From Chromobacterium phragmitis (GTDB lineage: Bacteria; Pseudomonadota; Gammaproteobacteria; Burkholderiales; Chromobacteriaceae): 64,000 nt of DNA. The stretch's first letter is position 1; the number at the start of each line of letters is the position of its first letter. Shown piece after piece: positions 57,450-64,000 of the stretch. A program made the translations under genes and the position numbers. The notes under the pieces are model-generated. The model was given only the letters and a program-made list of their open reading frames with translations, was not told the DNA's origin and did no database searches. The stretch is taken from NCBI RefSeq assembly GCF_003325475.1, contig NZ_CP029495.1:3720001-3784000 (forward strand). Reading direction: 5' to 3'.

Positions 57450-58232
57450 ATGAGCGCCAAAAACTTGCCTTGGCTGCGTCTCTATACCGAGATGGTGGAC
57501 GACGAAAAACTGCGACTGCTGGCATTCGAGGATCGCTGGCACTACGTCGCACTCTTGTGCCTGAAGGGCTCCGGTTTGCTCGATGACGCATGCTCTGCTG
57601 ACCTGAAGCAGCGCCGCGTTGCGGTAAAGTTGGGTCTGTCCGTGCGCGAGGTCGAAGAGGTGGCGCGCCGCCTTGCAGAGGTTGAGTTAATTGACCGCGA
57701 CACGCTCCAGCCCCTTGGCTGGGAGGGCCGGCAATTCCCCTCCGACAAATCCACCGATCGGGTGAAAGCCTTCCGCGAGAGACAGAAAAAACAGGCTGAA
57801 ACAGGTGATGAAACGGATGAAACGGGCGCGAAACGTTTCAGTAACGGCCTAGATTTAGATTCAGATTTAGATTCAGATACAGAGTTAGAGAAAGACAAAA
57901 GCAATACGCCGCCGGCTGACGCCAGCGACGCCAAATCCAAGACCATCACTGCCAGAGACCTGAAAGCAAAGGGAGTTCATCCCCAGCACGCCGCCGACTT
58001 CCTGGCTGTCCGCAAAGCCCAGCGCGCTCCGCTGACCGTCACGGCCCTTGAGAACATCGAGCGCGAGGCCGCCAAGGCGAAGCTGACGCTGGCCCAGGCC
58101 ATCCAGATTGTCGCAGAGCGAGGCTGGCGAGGCTTCAAGGCCGAATGGCTGCAGCGCGACCCTGACCGCACGCCGCCGGCGCCGCGCATCAACCAAACCC
58201 CCAAAGACTACGGCAAGAGCGGGAGGCTGTGA
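57450..58232 (+). CDS. O-like replication protein
   Basis: A 260-aa protein with an N-terminal winged-helix (LPWLRLYTEMVDDEKLRLLA, KLGLSVREVEEVARRL), an acidic Asp/Leu/Ser repeat in the middle (DLDSDLDSDTELEKDK), and a C-terminal DnaT-like region with ERGWRGFKAEWL that loads helicase. AAGGAGG nine bases upstream decides the start; the codons just before encode an 11-aa mini-frame (MATNTEGGKRK) overlapping by ATGA. The next gene is a DnaC-like loader, the lambda O/P arrangement. Confidence 0.82.
   Translation: MSAKNLPWLRLYTEMVDDEKLRLLAFEDRWHYVALLCLKGSGLLDDACSADLKQRRVAVKLGLSVREVEEVARRLAEVELIDRDTLQPLGWEGRQFPSDKSTDRVKAFRERQKKQAETGDETDETGAKRFSNGLDLDSDLDSDTELEKDKSNTPPADASDAKSKTITARDLKAKGVHPQHAADFLAVRKAQRAPLTVTALENIEREAAKAKLTLAQAIQIVAERGWRGFKAEWLQRDPDRTPPAPRINQTPKDYGKSGRL
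57849..57903. other. AT-rich direct repeats inside the O-like gene, candidate origin
   Basis: AGATTTAGATTC occurs twice in tandem (57851-57862, 57863-57874) and is followed by an A/G-rich stretch to 57903, while the flanks are GC-rich. In lambda the origin iterons lie inside gene O at the same relative place. Two copies only, so this is a hypothesis. Confidence 0.4.
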
Positions 58233-59041
58233 TGGACGAGCTCAAACCCATTGGCGCACTGCTGGCCGAAATCGTGCCGGCCACTCCGCGGGAGCGCGCA
58301 GAAACCTGCGAGCGGCACGGCCAGTTCACCGCACGCAATCCGATAGGCCGCGTCTGGACGCGCTGCCCAACCTGCGCTCAGGAGGCGAAAGACCTGGCCG
58401 ACGCTGAGCAGCAGGCCCGTGAGAAGGCCCAGGCTGCCGAGCGCCAGCGCGCTGGCTGGCTGACCCTGTGCGGAAACTCGGGCATCCCGCTGCGGTTCCA
58501 GGATCGCACCCTGCAGAACTACCGCGCAGCGAATGACGGCCAGCGCATAGCCCTGGAGTTTGCCAAAGCCTATGCCGCTGAGTTTGAGCATGGCCATTCT
58601 GGCCGCTGCGCGATCTTCCTTGGCGAGTTTGGGACCGGCAAAACGCACCTGGCCTGCGGCATTGCACTTCGCATCATGCATCGCCACCAGTGCACGGCGG
58701 TTTTCACGACGCTGGACGAAATGGCGCGGCGCATCCGCGAGGCCAAGAGTTTCGACGCGGCCATGTCGGAGAGCAAGACGATCCGCCTCTACACAGACCC
58801 GGACCTGCTGATTATCGACGAAGTCGGCGTGCAGTCGGGCACCGATACCGAAGCTCGCTCACTGTTCGCCGTTGTGAATGGCCGCTACGAGGCGCGCCGT
58901 CCGACTATCTTCCTGAGCAACCTGGATCGCGATGGCGTGGCCGCCAGCATCGGGCCGCGGCTGTACAGTCGGCTGCGCGAGGATGGGTGCGAGGTGTTGG
59001 TCTTCGATTGGGATGATTACCGCGCAATGGAGGCCGCATGA
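58232..59041 (+). CDS. DnaC-like helicase loader (ATP-binding)
   Basis: A 269-aa AAA+ protein. A zinc knuckle (Cys26, His29, Cys45, Cys48) precedes Walker A GEFGTGKTH (131-139), the ATPase region has LLIIDEVGVQ (Walker B) and YEARRPTIFLSNLD (sensor 1). GGGAGG lies five bases before the ATG, and the frame overlaps the O-like stop. It loads the host DnaB on phage DNA, functionally like lambda P. Confidence 0.9.
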   Translation: MDELKPIGALLAEIVPATPRERAETCERHGQFTARNPIGRVWTRCPTCAQEAKDLADAEQQAREKAQAAERQRAGWLTLCGNSGIPLRFQDRTLQNYRAANDGQRIALEFAKAYAAEFEHGHSGRCAIFLGEFGTGKTHLACGIALRIMHRHQCTAVFTTLDEMARRIREAKSFDAAMSESKTIRLYTDPDLLIIDEVGVQSGTDTEARSLFAVVNGRYEARRPTIFLSNLDRDGVAASIGPRLYSRLREDGCEVLVFDWDDYRAMEAA

Positions 59042-59475
59042 GCCGGGAAACGCTCACCATCCAGACCGGCGCCGAGCTCCGGCCGCTCATGGCCCGCGCA
59101 TATCAGCTGGCGTGCCAGATGCTGAATGAGGCTTCCGACGGCAGGGGCCTGAAGGTAACGATCCAGACCGCCAGTCGGCGCAACCTGAGCCAGAACGCTG
59201 CCATGTGGGCCGCGCTGACGGACATCAGCGAGCAACTGGACTGGTATGGCAACAAGCTGACGGCGGAGGAATGGAAAGACCTGCTGACCGCCAGTCTGCG
59301 CCGGACCAAGGTGGTGCCGAACATCGACGGCAGCGGGTTCGCGATCCTCGGGCAGCGCACCAGCGACATGAGCGTCCGGGAGATGGGTGAGCTGCTGGAG
59401 TTAATCCATGCGTTCGGCGCGGAGAAGGGTGTGAAATTCGGGCTGGGCGCAGCGTATGGGAGGAAGGCGGCATGA
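59038..59475 (+). CDS. ninB: Recombination protein NinB
   Basis: A 145-aa protein of the NinB/Orf family: VTIQTASRRNLSQNAAMWAA, EEWKDLLTASL and RRTKVVPNIDGSGFAILGQR. NinB binds single-stranded DNA and aids RecBCD-independent recombination. First of the nin-region genes; ATGA overlap. Confidence 0.9.
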   Translation: MSRETLTIQTGAELRPLMARAYQLACQMLNEASDGRGLKVTIQTASRRNLSQNAAMWAALTDISEQLDWYGNKLTAEEWKDLLTASLRRTKVVPNIDGSGFAILGQRTSDMSVREMGELLELIHAFGAEKGVKFGLGAAYGRKAA

Positions 59476-59573
59476 CAGAGCATCAGCAAGCGGTGGCCGT
59501 AGTGCTGCTGACTGCGGCCATAACCCTGGCCGGCGCCTGGGCGCTGGGCCTCGTACACGGGAGAGGGCTATGA
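59472..59573 (+). CDS. 33-aa membrane microprotein
   Basis: MTEHQQAVAVVLLTAAITLA then GAWALGLVHGRGL. One membrane helix. Overlaps both neighbours (ATGA). Confidence 0.55.
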   Translation: MTEHQQAVAVVLLTAAITLAGAWALGLVHGRGL

Positions 59574-59956
59574 GCACTGCAACCCCATCAAAAGTTGTGC
59601 CGCGCCCCGGCTCCACGCCCGGCACTGGCCGGCGCGACACTGGGCGCATCGCCAGCAAGGCCATCCGCGACAGCGCCGCGGGCGAGGCCTGCACCCTGCA
59701 GATCGCCGGTATCTGCAACGGCCGCACCGACACCACGGTCCTGTGCCATCTGCCGGACGAAAGCCACGGCATGGCGCGCAAGGCTGACGATGTTTCCAGC
59801 TGCTACGGCTGCAGCGCCTGCCATGACGCCATCGACGGCCGCGCACCGCACGCCTGGCAGCCGGGCGAGAAGGATTTCTATATGCGCCGCGGGATGGTGC
59901 GTACCTGGCGCCGGCTGATGGCCAAGGGATTGATCGTGATAAAGGGGGCTGCATGA
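59570..59956 (+). CDS. DUF1364 family nuclease-domain protein
   Basis: A 128-aa protein with SAAGEACTLQIAGICNGRTD, TVLCHLPDE and CYGCSACHDAIDGRAPHAWQ: the Cys/His pattern of DUF1364, an HNH-like group common in nin regions (lambda NinE/Rap position). Probably binds zinc and cuts recombination intermediates, by family inference. Confidence 0.85.
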   Translation: MSTATPSKVVPRPGSTPGTGRRDTGRIASKAIRDSAAGEACTLQIAGICNGRTDTTVLCHLPDESHGMARKADDVSSCYGCSACHDAIDGRAPHAWQPGEKDFYMRRGMVRTWRRLMAKGLIVIKGAA

Positions 59957-60141
59957 GGTGGGAGCGGCAGGGCGAATGCCTGGCATGCGGCGACTGGCGG
60001 ATTTTCCGCTACGCCCTGGCCGATCCGCCGTTTTACGAGCTGTGGCGCTGGCCGCAGTACCTGGGCCAATACAAGACCTCGGACGGGGCGAAAGCAGAAG
60101 CAGCAAGGCTGATGGACGAAAGGGAAATGAATGAAGCTTAA
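59953..60141 (+). CDS. Small phage protein of unknown function
   Basis: A 62-aa protein RWERQGECLACGDWRIFRYA then YELWRWPQYLGQY. Trp/Tyr-rich with one CxxC. Coupled by ATGA. Confidence 0.6.
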   Translation: MRWERQGECLACGDWRIFRYALADPPFYELWRWPQYLGQYKTSDGAKAEAARLMDEREMNEA

Positions 60142-61627
60142 TTGCCCGAATTGCAACGACGCCGGCCCGCATGGTGTTCACTCCGCGGCGGCGCAGCGCT
60201 ACATGTGCAAGGCTTGTGGCCGGACGTTCCGCGCCCGCGCCGCCCAGGCGGCGACTGTGGCCAAGCCGGCGGACGGCAACAAATTCGTCGTCACCTGCGC
60301 CGTGTCGGGCTCGCCGGTTCACGCCTCGTTCCTGAAGTCGCTGCAGCAATATTGCCGCGAGAACGGCGCGAGGCTGATCGTCGTGCCGGTGGCATACCGC
60401 AACCCGACCAGCAACCTCGAAAAACCTCATGAGTGGTTTGCGCCGGAGCTGGCCCGGTACATGACCGCCGACCGGCTGGAGCTATGCCCCGGCGTCCTGC
60501 TGCTGGCCGATGTGCCGACCCAGCCGACCGCGGTTCGCCCGTTGTCCGGCCTGCACACGATGAGCGGCGAAAGTCACGGCATCTTCGCTCACCCCAAGAT
60601 CGCGCTGGAAAGCGTGCCGGTTGCCATCGGCCGCGCCGCCAAGCTGGTGATGACCACCGGCGCCGTCACCGAACCGGTCTACAGCAAGAGCAAAGCCGGC
60701 AAGAAGGGCGAGTTCCACCAAGTGCAGGGCGCCGTTGTGGTGGAGTGGGACGGCCGCACCGCCCATTTCCGCCACCTGAACGCCGCCAAAGACGGCTCGT
60801 TCTGTGACCTAGACAAGAAATACAGCGCCAGCAATGCCAAGCGGGCCAGCCATCGCGCCAAGGTGCTGGCCCTGGGCGACCTGCACGGCGATCGACACGA
60901 CCGGCAGGTGATGGAGGCGACTGTTTTCGGCCCGGACAGCATCGTCAGCGTGCTGCGGCCAGAAACCATCGTCCTGCATGACGTCCTGGATTTCCAAAGC
61001 GCCGGCCACCACAACGACTATTTCGACCGATTCCGCCTGCGTCGCGCCGGCAACGATGATGTCTATGGCGAGCTGTGCACCACAGCGGATCTGCTGGGCC
61101 GTATCGCCGCCACTGGCGCCCAGGTGGTGCTGGCGGCGTCCAACCACAACGAACACATCTACCGCTGGCTCGAAAACCACCAGAACGCCCAGGACGTGCA
61201 AAACGCCATCGTGTACCACGAAACCAAGCTGGCCATGCTCAACGCCATGGCGGCCGGGGGCGAGCTTGACCCGCTGGAATACTGGGTCCGCAAGCTGCTG
61301 CCCGACAGCAGCAACATCCGATTCCTGCGGCGCAATGAGTCGTTCATGGTCGATGGCGTGGAATACGGCCAGCACGGCGACAAGGGCATCAACGGCGCGC
61401 GCGGCAGCCTGCACGGTATGACCAAGGCCGGCGCCAAGCTGGTGATTGGCCATTCGCACACGCCGGGCATCGCCGACGGCGTCTATCAGGTCGGCACGTC
61501 CTCGCTGCTGCAGATGGGGTACAACACCGGGCTGTCTGGCTGGCGGCACACGCATTGCGTCCAGTACACATCGGGCAAGCGCAGCCTGCTGCATGTGGTC
61601 AATGGGAAGTGGAGGGCGGCGGCGTGA
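60131..61627 (+). CDS. Calcineurin-like phosphoesterase with zinc finger, related to phage T5 A1
   Basis: A 498-aa protein. The N-terminal zinc ribbon CPNC...CKAC uses Cys5, 8, 26 and 29. The C-terminal half has metallophosphoesterase motifs GDLHGDRHD (near residue 249), ASNHNEH (N-H-E/H block) and GHSHTPG (near 439). The middle PVHASFLKSLQQYCRENGAR and RPLSGLHTMSGESHGIFAHP resemble the T5 A1 DNA-transfer protein, which acts in host DNA degradation and second-step DNA entry. In lambda-like phages its task is unknown. It starts within the preceding gene. Confidence 0.78.
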   Translation: MKLNCPNCNDAGPHGVHSAAAQRYMCKACGRTFRARAAQAATVAKPADGNKFVVTCAVSGSPVHASFLKSLQQYCRENGARLIVVPVAYRNPTSNLEKPHEWFAPELARYMTADRLELCPGVLLLADVPTQPTAVRPLSGLHTMSGESHGIFAHPKIALESVPVAIGRAAKLVMTTGAVTEPVYSKSKAGKKGEFHQVQGAVVVEWDGRTAHFRHLNAAKDGSFCDLDKKYSASNAKRASHRAKVLALGDLHGDRHDRQVMEATVFGPDSIVSVLRPETIVLHDVLDFQSAGHHNDYFDRFRLRRAGNDDVYGELCTTADLLGRIAATGAQVVLAASNHNEHIYRWLENHQNAQDVQNAIVYHETKLAMLNAMAAGGELDPLEYWVRKLLPDSSNIRFLRRNESFMVDGVEYGQHGDKGINGARGSLHGMTKAGAKLVIGHSHTPGIADGVYQVGTSSLLQMGYNTGLSGWRHTHCVQYTSGKRSLLHVVNGKWRAAA

Positions 61628-61959
61628 GGCTAGTCATTGTTGAATCACCATATGCGGGCGACGTCGAGCGCAATCTGCGCTACCTGAGCGAGGCCATGCG
61701 AGATTGCCTCCTGCGCGGCGAAGCTCCGTTCGCGAGTCATGCGCTATACGCGCAAGCCGGCGTGCTGGATGACGCGAAACTGGACGAAAGGAGACTTGGT
61801 ATCGAGGCTGGTCTCGCATGGGGTCGGCTGGCTGATAAAACCGTCGTGTATGCCGACCTCGGCATATCAAGCGGCATGGTGTACGGAATTGACCGCGCTG
61901 CGCAGGAGGGGCGACCGGTTGAATATCGGAGTCTTCCAGGATGGAGGGCTGCAGCGTGA
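61624..61959 (+). CDS. DUF7768 (nucleoside deoxyribosyltransferase-like) protein
   Basis: A 111-aa protein, GTG start in the preceding stop. RLVIVESPYAGDVERNLRYL and APFASHALYAQAGVLDD, then GMVYGIDRAAQEGRPVEYRS: the fold signature of phage proteins related to nucleoside 2-deoxyribosyltransferases (YxG...N...Y and ASH). Enzyme activity is unproven. Confidence 0.8.
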   Translation: MRLVIVESPYAGDVERNLRYLSEAMRDCLLRGEAPFASHALYAQAGVLDDAKLDERRLGIEAGLAWGRLADKTVVYADLGISSGMVYGIDRAAQEGRPVEYRSLPGWRAAA

Positions 61960-62300
61960 GGCAGAGCATCCAAGCCCTGGGCCGGCTGAAGACCGGCGCA
62001 ATGAACAAGACCGAGGCGGCATATGCCCAGCACCTGGAGGCGCAGAAGGTCGCCGGGCGGGTGGCCTGGTTCAAGTTCGAGGGGCTGAAGTTCCGGCTGG
62101 CGGATAGTACGTTTTACACGCCGGATTTCGCGGTGATGTTGGCCAGCGGAGAGATGGAGGCGCATGAGGTCAAGGGCTTCTGGCAAGACGACGCGCGCGC
62201 CAAGATCAAGATCGCAGCGGACATGTACCCGTTCAAGTTTGTGGCAATCAAAGCCCGCTCCAAGAAAGATGGCGGCGGCTGGGCGGTGGAAGAATTTTGA
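61956..62300 (+). CDS. DUF1064 family nuclease-like protein
   Basis: A 114-aa protein: NKTEAAYAQHLEAQKVAGRV, FRLADSTFYTPDFAVMLASG and AHEVKGFWQDDARAKIKIAA. The PDF...EVKG pair gives a PD-(D/E)xK-like site, so it may be a Holliday-junction or structure-specific nuclease in RusA position. GTG start overlapping the gene before. Confidence 0.8.
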   Translation: MRQSIQALGRLKTGAMNKTEAAYAQHLEAQKVAGRVAWFKFEGLKFRLADSTFYTPDFAVMLASGEMEAHEVKGFWQDDARAKIKIAADMYPFKFVAIKARSKKDGGGWAVEEF

Positions 62301-62316
62301 GGCAAGGGGCAGTGCA

Positions 62317-62808
62317 ATGGTGATGAACGAACTGGAAAACGACGACAAGCTGAAGGCGATAATCGCGCTGGAGCAGTGGGGGAAGTGGCAGCGCCAGGGA
62401 AACGGCAAGGACCGCTCGCCAGGGCTGGAAGGCAAGTTCCGCACGAACCGTTGCCCGGCCTGTTTCGAGGACGACAACCCGTGCGAGGCCTGCCGATATC
62501 TCAAGGGCGCCAGCGAGGTGCTGGACCTGCGCCTGGTGCTGGCTGTGGAGCGCGCCATCAGCTACGGCACGATGCGGGGGTCGATGGGTGGCGGCCGGGC
62601 CAGGGTGACGAATGGCTGCAGCGTGAACGAGCGCGACATCCTGCTGAACCACTACCGCGGCAAGGTCGACGCCGCCGGCACGTTCAAGCTGCCTGATCTC
62701 CGATTCAAGCGCGACCGGTTGGGCATGCACGCCGCACGGTACGACGCAATTGTGGCGAAGCTGACACAAGAGGTCTGGAATCGCGCCAAGCGAAATATGA
62801 GAACTTGA
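62317..62808 (+). CDS. Q-like late antiterminator (probable)
   Basis: A 163-aa protein: LEQWGKWQRQGNGKD, a zinc cluster CPACFEDDNPCEAC (residues 47-60), RAISYGTMRGSMGGG and NERDILLNHYRGKVD. Position (last gene of the nin region, just before a promoter and a terminator) and the zinc plus helix-turn-helix outline fit the phage antitermination Q family, but sequence similarity is only partial. Confidence 0.6.
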   Translation: MVMNELENDDKLKAIIALEQWGKWQRQGNGKDRSPGLEGKFRTNRCPACFEDDNPCEACRYLKGASEVLDLRLVLAVERAISYGTMRGSMGGGRARVTNGCSVNERDILLNHYRGKVDAAGTFKLPDLRFKRDRLGMHAARYDAIVAKLTQEVWNRAKRNMRT

Positions 62809-62831
62809 CGTGTAATATGAGACGATATAAC
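62805..62831 (+). promoter_or_regulatory. Candidate late promoter PR'
   Basis: TTGACG (62805-62810) and TATAAC (62826-62831), spacer 15 bp, shorter than ideal. It overlaps the Q-like stop and is 84 bp before a strong terminator, the lambda PR'-tR' arrangement. Confidence 0.5.
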
Positions 62832-62914
62832 ATCACATTTACAACTTGATTGACCGTCGAACGGTTTGAGATGCCACTCTTGCGGGTGGTTTGTCACGTC
62901 CGGCGGAAATGAAT

Positions 62915-62946
62915 AAGCCCCACGGTTTCGCCGCGGGGCTTTTGTT
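62915..62946 (+). terminator. Terminator after the candidate late promoter (tR'-like)
   Basis: AAGCCCCACGG-tttcg-CCGCGGGGCTT (one mismatch) followed by TTGTTTTG. Also works for the leftward gene at 62955 in reverse. Confidence 0.85.
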
Positions 62947-62954
62947 TTGGTTGG

Positions 62955-63176
62955 CTAGTCGTTCTGGGGCAACTTTAGTTTTGCCCAAAGGAGTTGAACG
63001 CGCTTTCGTGCCAGCGCTTCGCTGATTTCAAGATGACTGGCGATCATCGAGTAAGGAAAATCATCAATGAAGCGTAACTTAAACAGCTCTGCATCTTTTT
63101 TGCTCAGCCTGTCGAGGCGCCCCTTCAGTGCATCCAAATAAAGGGGGGCAAGGCCGTCATTATCTTGGTCGCTCAT
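62955..63176 (-). CDS. Sigma-70 region 4-like helix-turn-helix protein
   Basis: A 73-aa protein: LKGRLDRLSKKDAELFKLRF then DDFPYSMIASHLEISEALAR and KRVQLLWAKLKL. The pattern (helix, FxLRF, SxxEIAxxLxIS-like turn) matches sigma factor region 4. It is encoded against the late promoter direction. GGGAAGC precedes the ATG. Confidence 0.6.
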   Translation of the reverse strand: MSDQDNDGLAPLYLDALKGRLDRLSKKDAELFKLRFIDDFPYSMIASHLEISEALARKRVQLLWAKLKLPQND

Positions 63177-63308
63177 GCTTCCCACCATTCGAAGAAATTT
63201 CAAAAATACAGCCAGGCCATCGCCGCCGACACCGTAACCACCAGTAGCGGCTAAACCTGGCAACACGGACGCCGGCCCTCCCGCGTGAGCGCCCCGCAAA
63301 ACCGGCAC

Positions 63309-63848
63309 CTATTCTGTCATAGCCTCGCTGGTCCGCTTTTTTGATAGCCTCCAGGCCTCGCGATTGCGTAGTTTGTATTGCAGGTGGGCTGCCGGGTCGG
63401 CATGTAGACGTTCGCGCCATGCCTGCTTGACTCTGCGGTTGTACGAGACGTAGGCCGGGCATGTCCGATACAACTCGCGCATCTCCGCCGCGCGGCGCCG
63501 GTTGTAGTCTGGATCGCGTAGTAGTCGGCGGTGATAGTCCTCTAGCCACAACCGCCGGTCATGAGCGGCTTGGCAGGTTTCGCTGCAGCAGAGGCGAGCG
63601 TGAACCCAAACGAATGGAGAGTGGCAGACTATGCAAACACGGGTGTGTCGGCATGTGGCGCACTCGTACGCCGCGTCGCGGCGCCCAGCGTTGCTCTTGC
63701 AATAGGGCAGCCGCCACTGCTGGATGTCCTCGAAACGCCCGCAGTCGCATTGGCATCGCCACATGTACCCCTTGTAGAGCTTATGCAGGCGGACGATAAC
63801 GGTCAGCCGGCCGAAGCGACGGCCGGACAGGTCAATCGGCGGCGGCAT
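63309..63848 (-). CDS. Zinc-ribbon/AP2-like phage protein
   Basis: A 179-aa protein opening PPPIDLSGRRFGRLTVIVRL then MWRCQCDCGRFEDI, the N-terminus of phage AP2/HNH-associated proteins. Then CATCRHTRVCIVCHSPFVW and CCSETCQAAHDRR zinc clusters and an Arg-rich helical tail. Likely DNA-binding, perhaps an orphan homing-endonuclease relative lacking the HNH core. Confidence 0.65.
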   Translation of the reverse strand: MPPPIDLSGRRFGRLTVIVRLHKLYKGYMWRCQCDCGRFEDIQQWRLPYCKSNAGRRDAAYECATCRHTRVCIVCHSPFVWVHARLCCSETCQAAHDRRLWLEDYHRRLLRDPDYNRRRAAEMRELYRTCPAYVSYNRRVKQAWRERLHADPAAHLQYKLRNREAWRLSKKRTSEAMTE

Positions 63849-64000
63849 CAGAGCATGCTAGGAGGGGTAAAAGTGCCTCATACGCAGCCCGGACGCGAGA
63901 CACTGCTCGGGACACTGCCGCCGGCCCGGTTAGGCCGACAGCCGCAGCCGCCTCGCGCATATTCACCCCGCCGAGGATCGCCAGGCGCGCGGCCTCGGCG
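63832..64000 (-). CDS. TrfB-like helix-turn-helix protein, partial (runs off right edge)
   Basis: The last 55 residues of a leftward protein: ARLAILGGVNMREAAAAVGL then SRAVSRVRAAYEALLPLL, a helix-turn-helix like TrfB/KorA. The start is beyond 64000. It overlaps the downstream gene by 17 bp. Confidence 0.6.
   Translation of the reverse strand, partial: AEAARLAILGGVNMREAAAAVGLTGPAAVSRAVSRVRAAYEALLPLLACSDAAAD

Larger units (their letters stand above)
34561..64000. mobile_element. Lambda-type prophage, left and central part
   Basis: Genes typical of temperate siphophages follow in canonical order: AlpA-like regulator, long leftward recombination operon (Bet, YqaJ exonuclease, SSB, RdgC), leftward promoter with operator, cargo, CI-like repressor, OR-like operators, CII-like protein, Dam, O-like, DnaC-like, NinB, DUF1364, DUF1064, Q-like, late promoter. 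Genes are tiny, overlapping (ATGA, TGATG) and mostly unknown, unlike the host genes to the left. Structural, lysis and terminase genes are presumably to the right. No integrase is in view. Confidence 0.93.

Overview
The window is GC-rich DNA from a betaproteobacterium of the Neisseriales, most likely Chromobacterium or a close relative. That placement rests on the overall look of GlnE, IlvE, AlgC, TrpD/TrpG, WaaF, TldD and PrmB and on the gene mix; no database search was possible. Bases 1-34560 are host chromosome. Bases from about 34561 to the right edge are the left and central part of a lambda-type prophage that runs off the window.

Host part. 1-2041: an acyl-CoA/leucine catabolism locus (3-hydroxyacyl-CoA dehydrogenase, LiuR-like MerR regulator, thiolase) around a MerR-type palindrome. 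2210-4171: a bacterial SUV3-like RNA helicase. 4251-7951: an Ala/Gln-rich protein, a TetR regulator, heptosyltransferase WaaF, a zinc-finger protein and IlvE, all leftward. 8061-16944: glnE, diverging from yhdP, a nitrilase-family hydrolase and tldD. 16990-17853: a small histidine-attenuated unit, with a leader peptide carrying five consecutive His codons, an intrinsic terminator, then a stand-alone HisRS-like catalytic core that carries a frameshift. 18009-22944: a secreted PraB-like protein, a GlxA-type AraC regulator, an M20 amidohydrolase and a DUF1302 outer-membrane protein. 23127-24843: APS kinase fused by overlap to a sulfotransferase. 24960-27964: a GbsR-regulated membrane/redox operon. 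28053-29925: a soluble double-PAS chemoreceptor (BdlA-like) broken by a 1-nt frameshift. 30145-34560: prmB, algC, trpD, an LprI-like protein and trpG.

Prophage part. A long leftward operon (49.9 down to 34.6 kb) of tightly coupled genes holds lambda-Red-like recombination genes (Bet, YqaJ exonuclease, SSB, RdgC) and many small accessory proteins built from shared, shuffled modules. It appears to start at a leftward promoter near 50.75 kb whose spacer contains a repressor-like operator. The same 15-bp operator pattern recurs at 55.88-55.95 kb between a CI-like gene (leftward) and a CII-like gene (rightward), giving an OL/OR layout. Between OL and cI sits a rightward cargo block: lipoprotein, small membrane proteins, a DUF2335 protein, an Ntn-hydrolase/proteasome-like protein, an XRE regulator, a LuxR-type acyl-homoserine-lactone receptor with no luxI, and a 65-aa ORF preceded by inverted repeats. 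To the right come Dam methylase, O-like and DnaC-like replication genes, NinB, DUF1364, a phosphoesterase related to phage T5 A1, a DUF1064 nuclease-like protein and a Q-like antiterminator followed by a late promoter and terminator. The last kilobase holds leftward DNA-binding proteins. No integrase, terminase, lysis or structural genes are in the window.

The most interesting points are the quorum-sensing receptor in the prophage immunity region with its candidate operators, and the His-codon leader peptide controlling a HisRS-like core gene.
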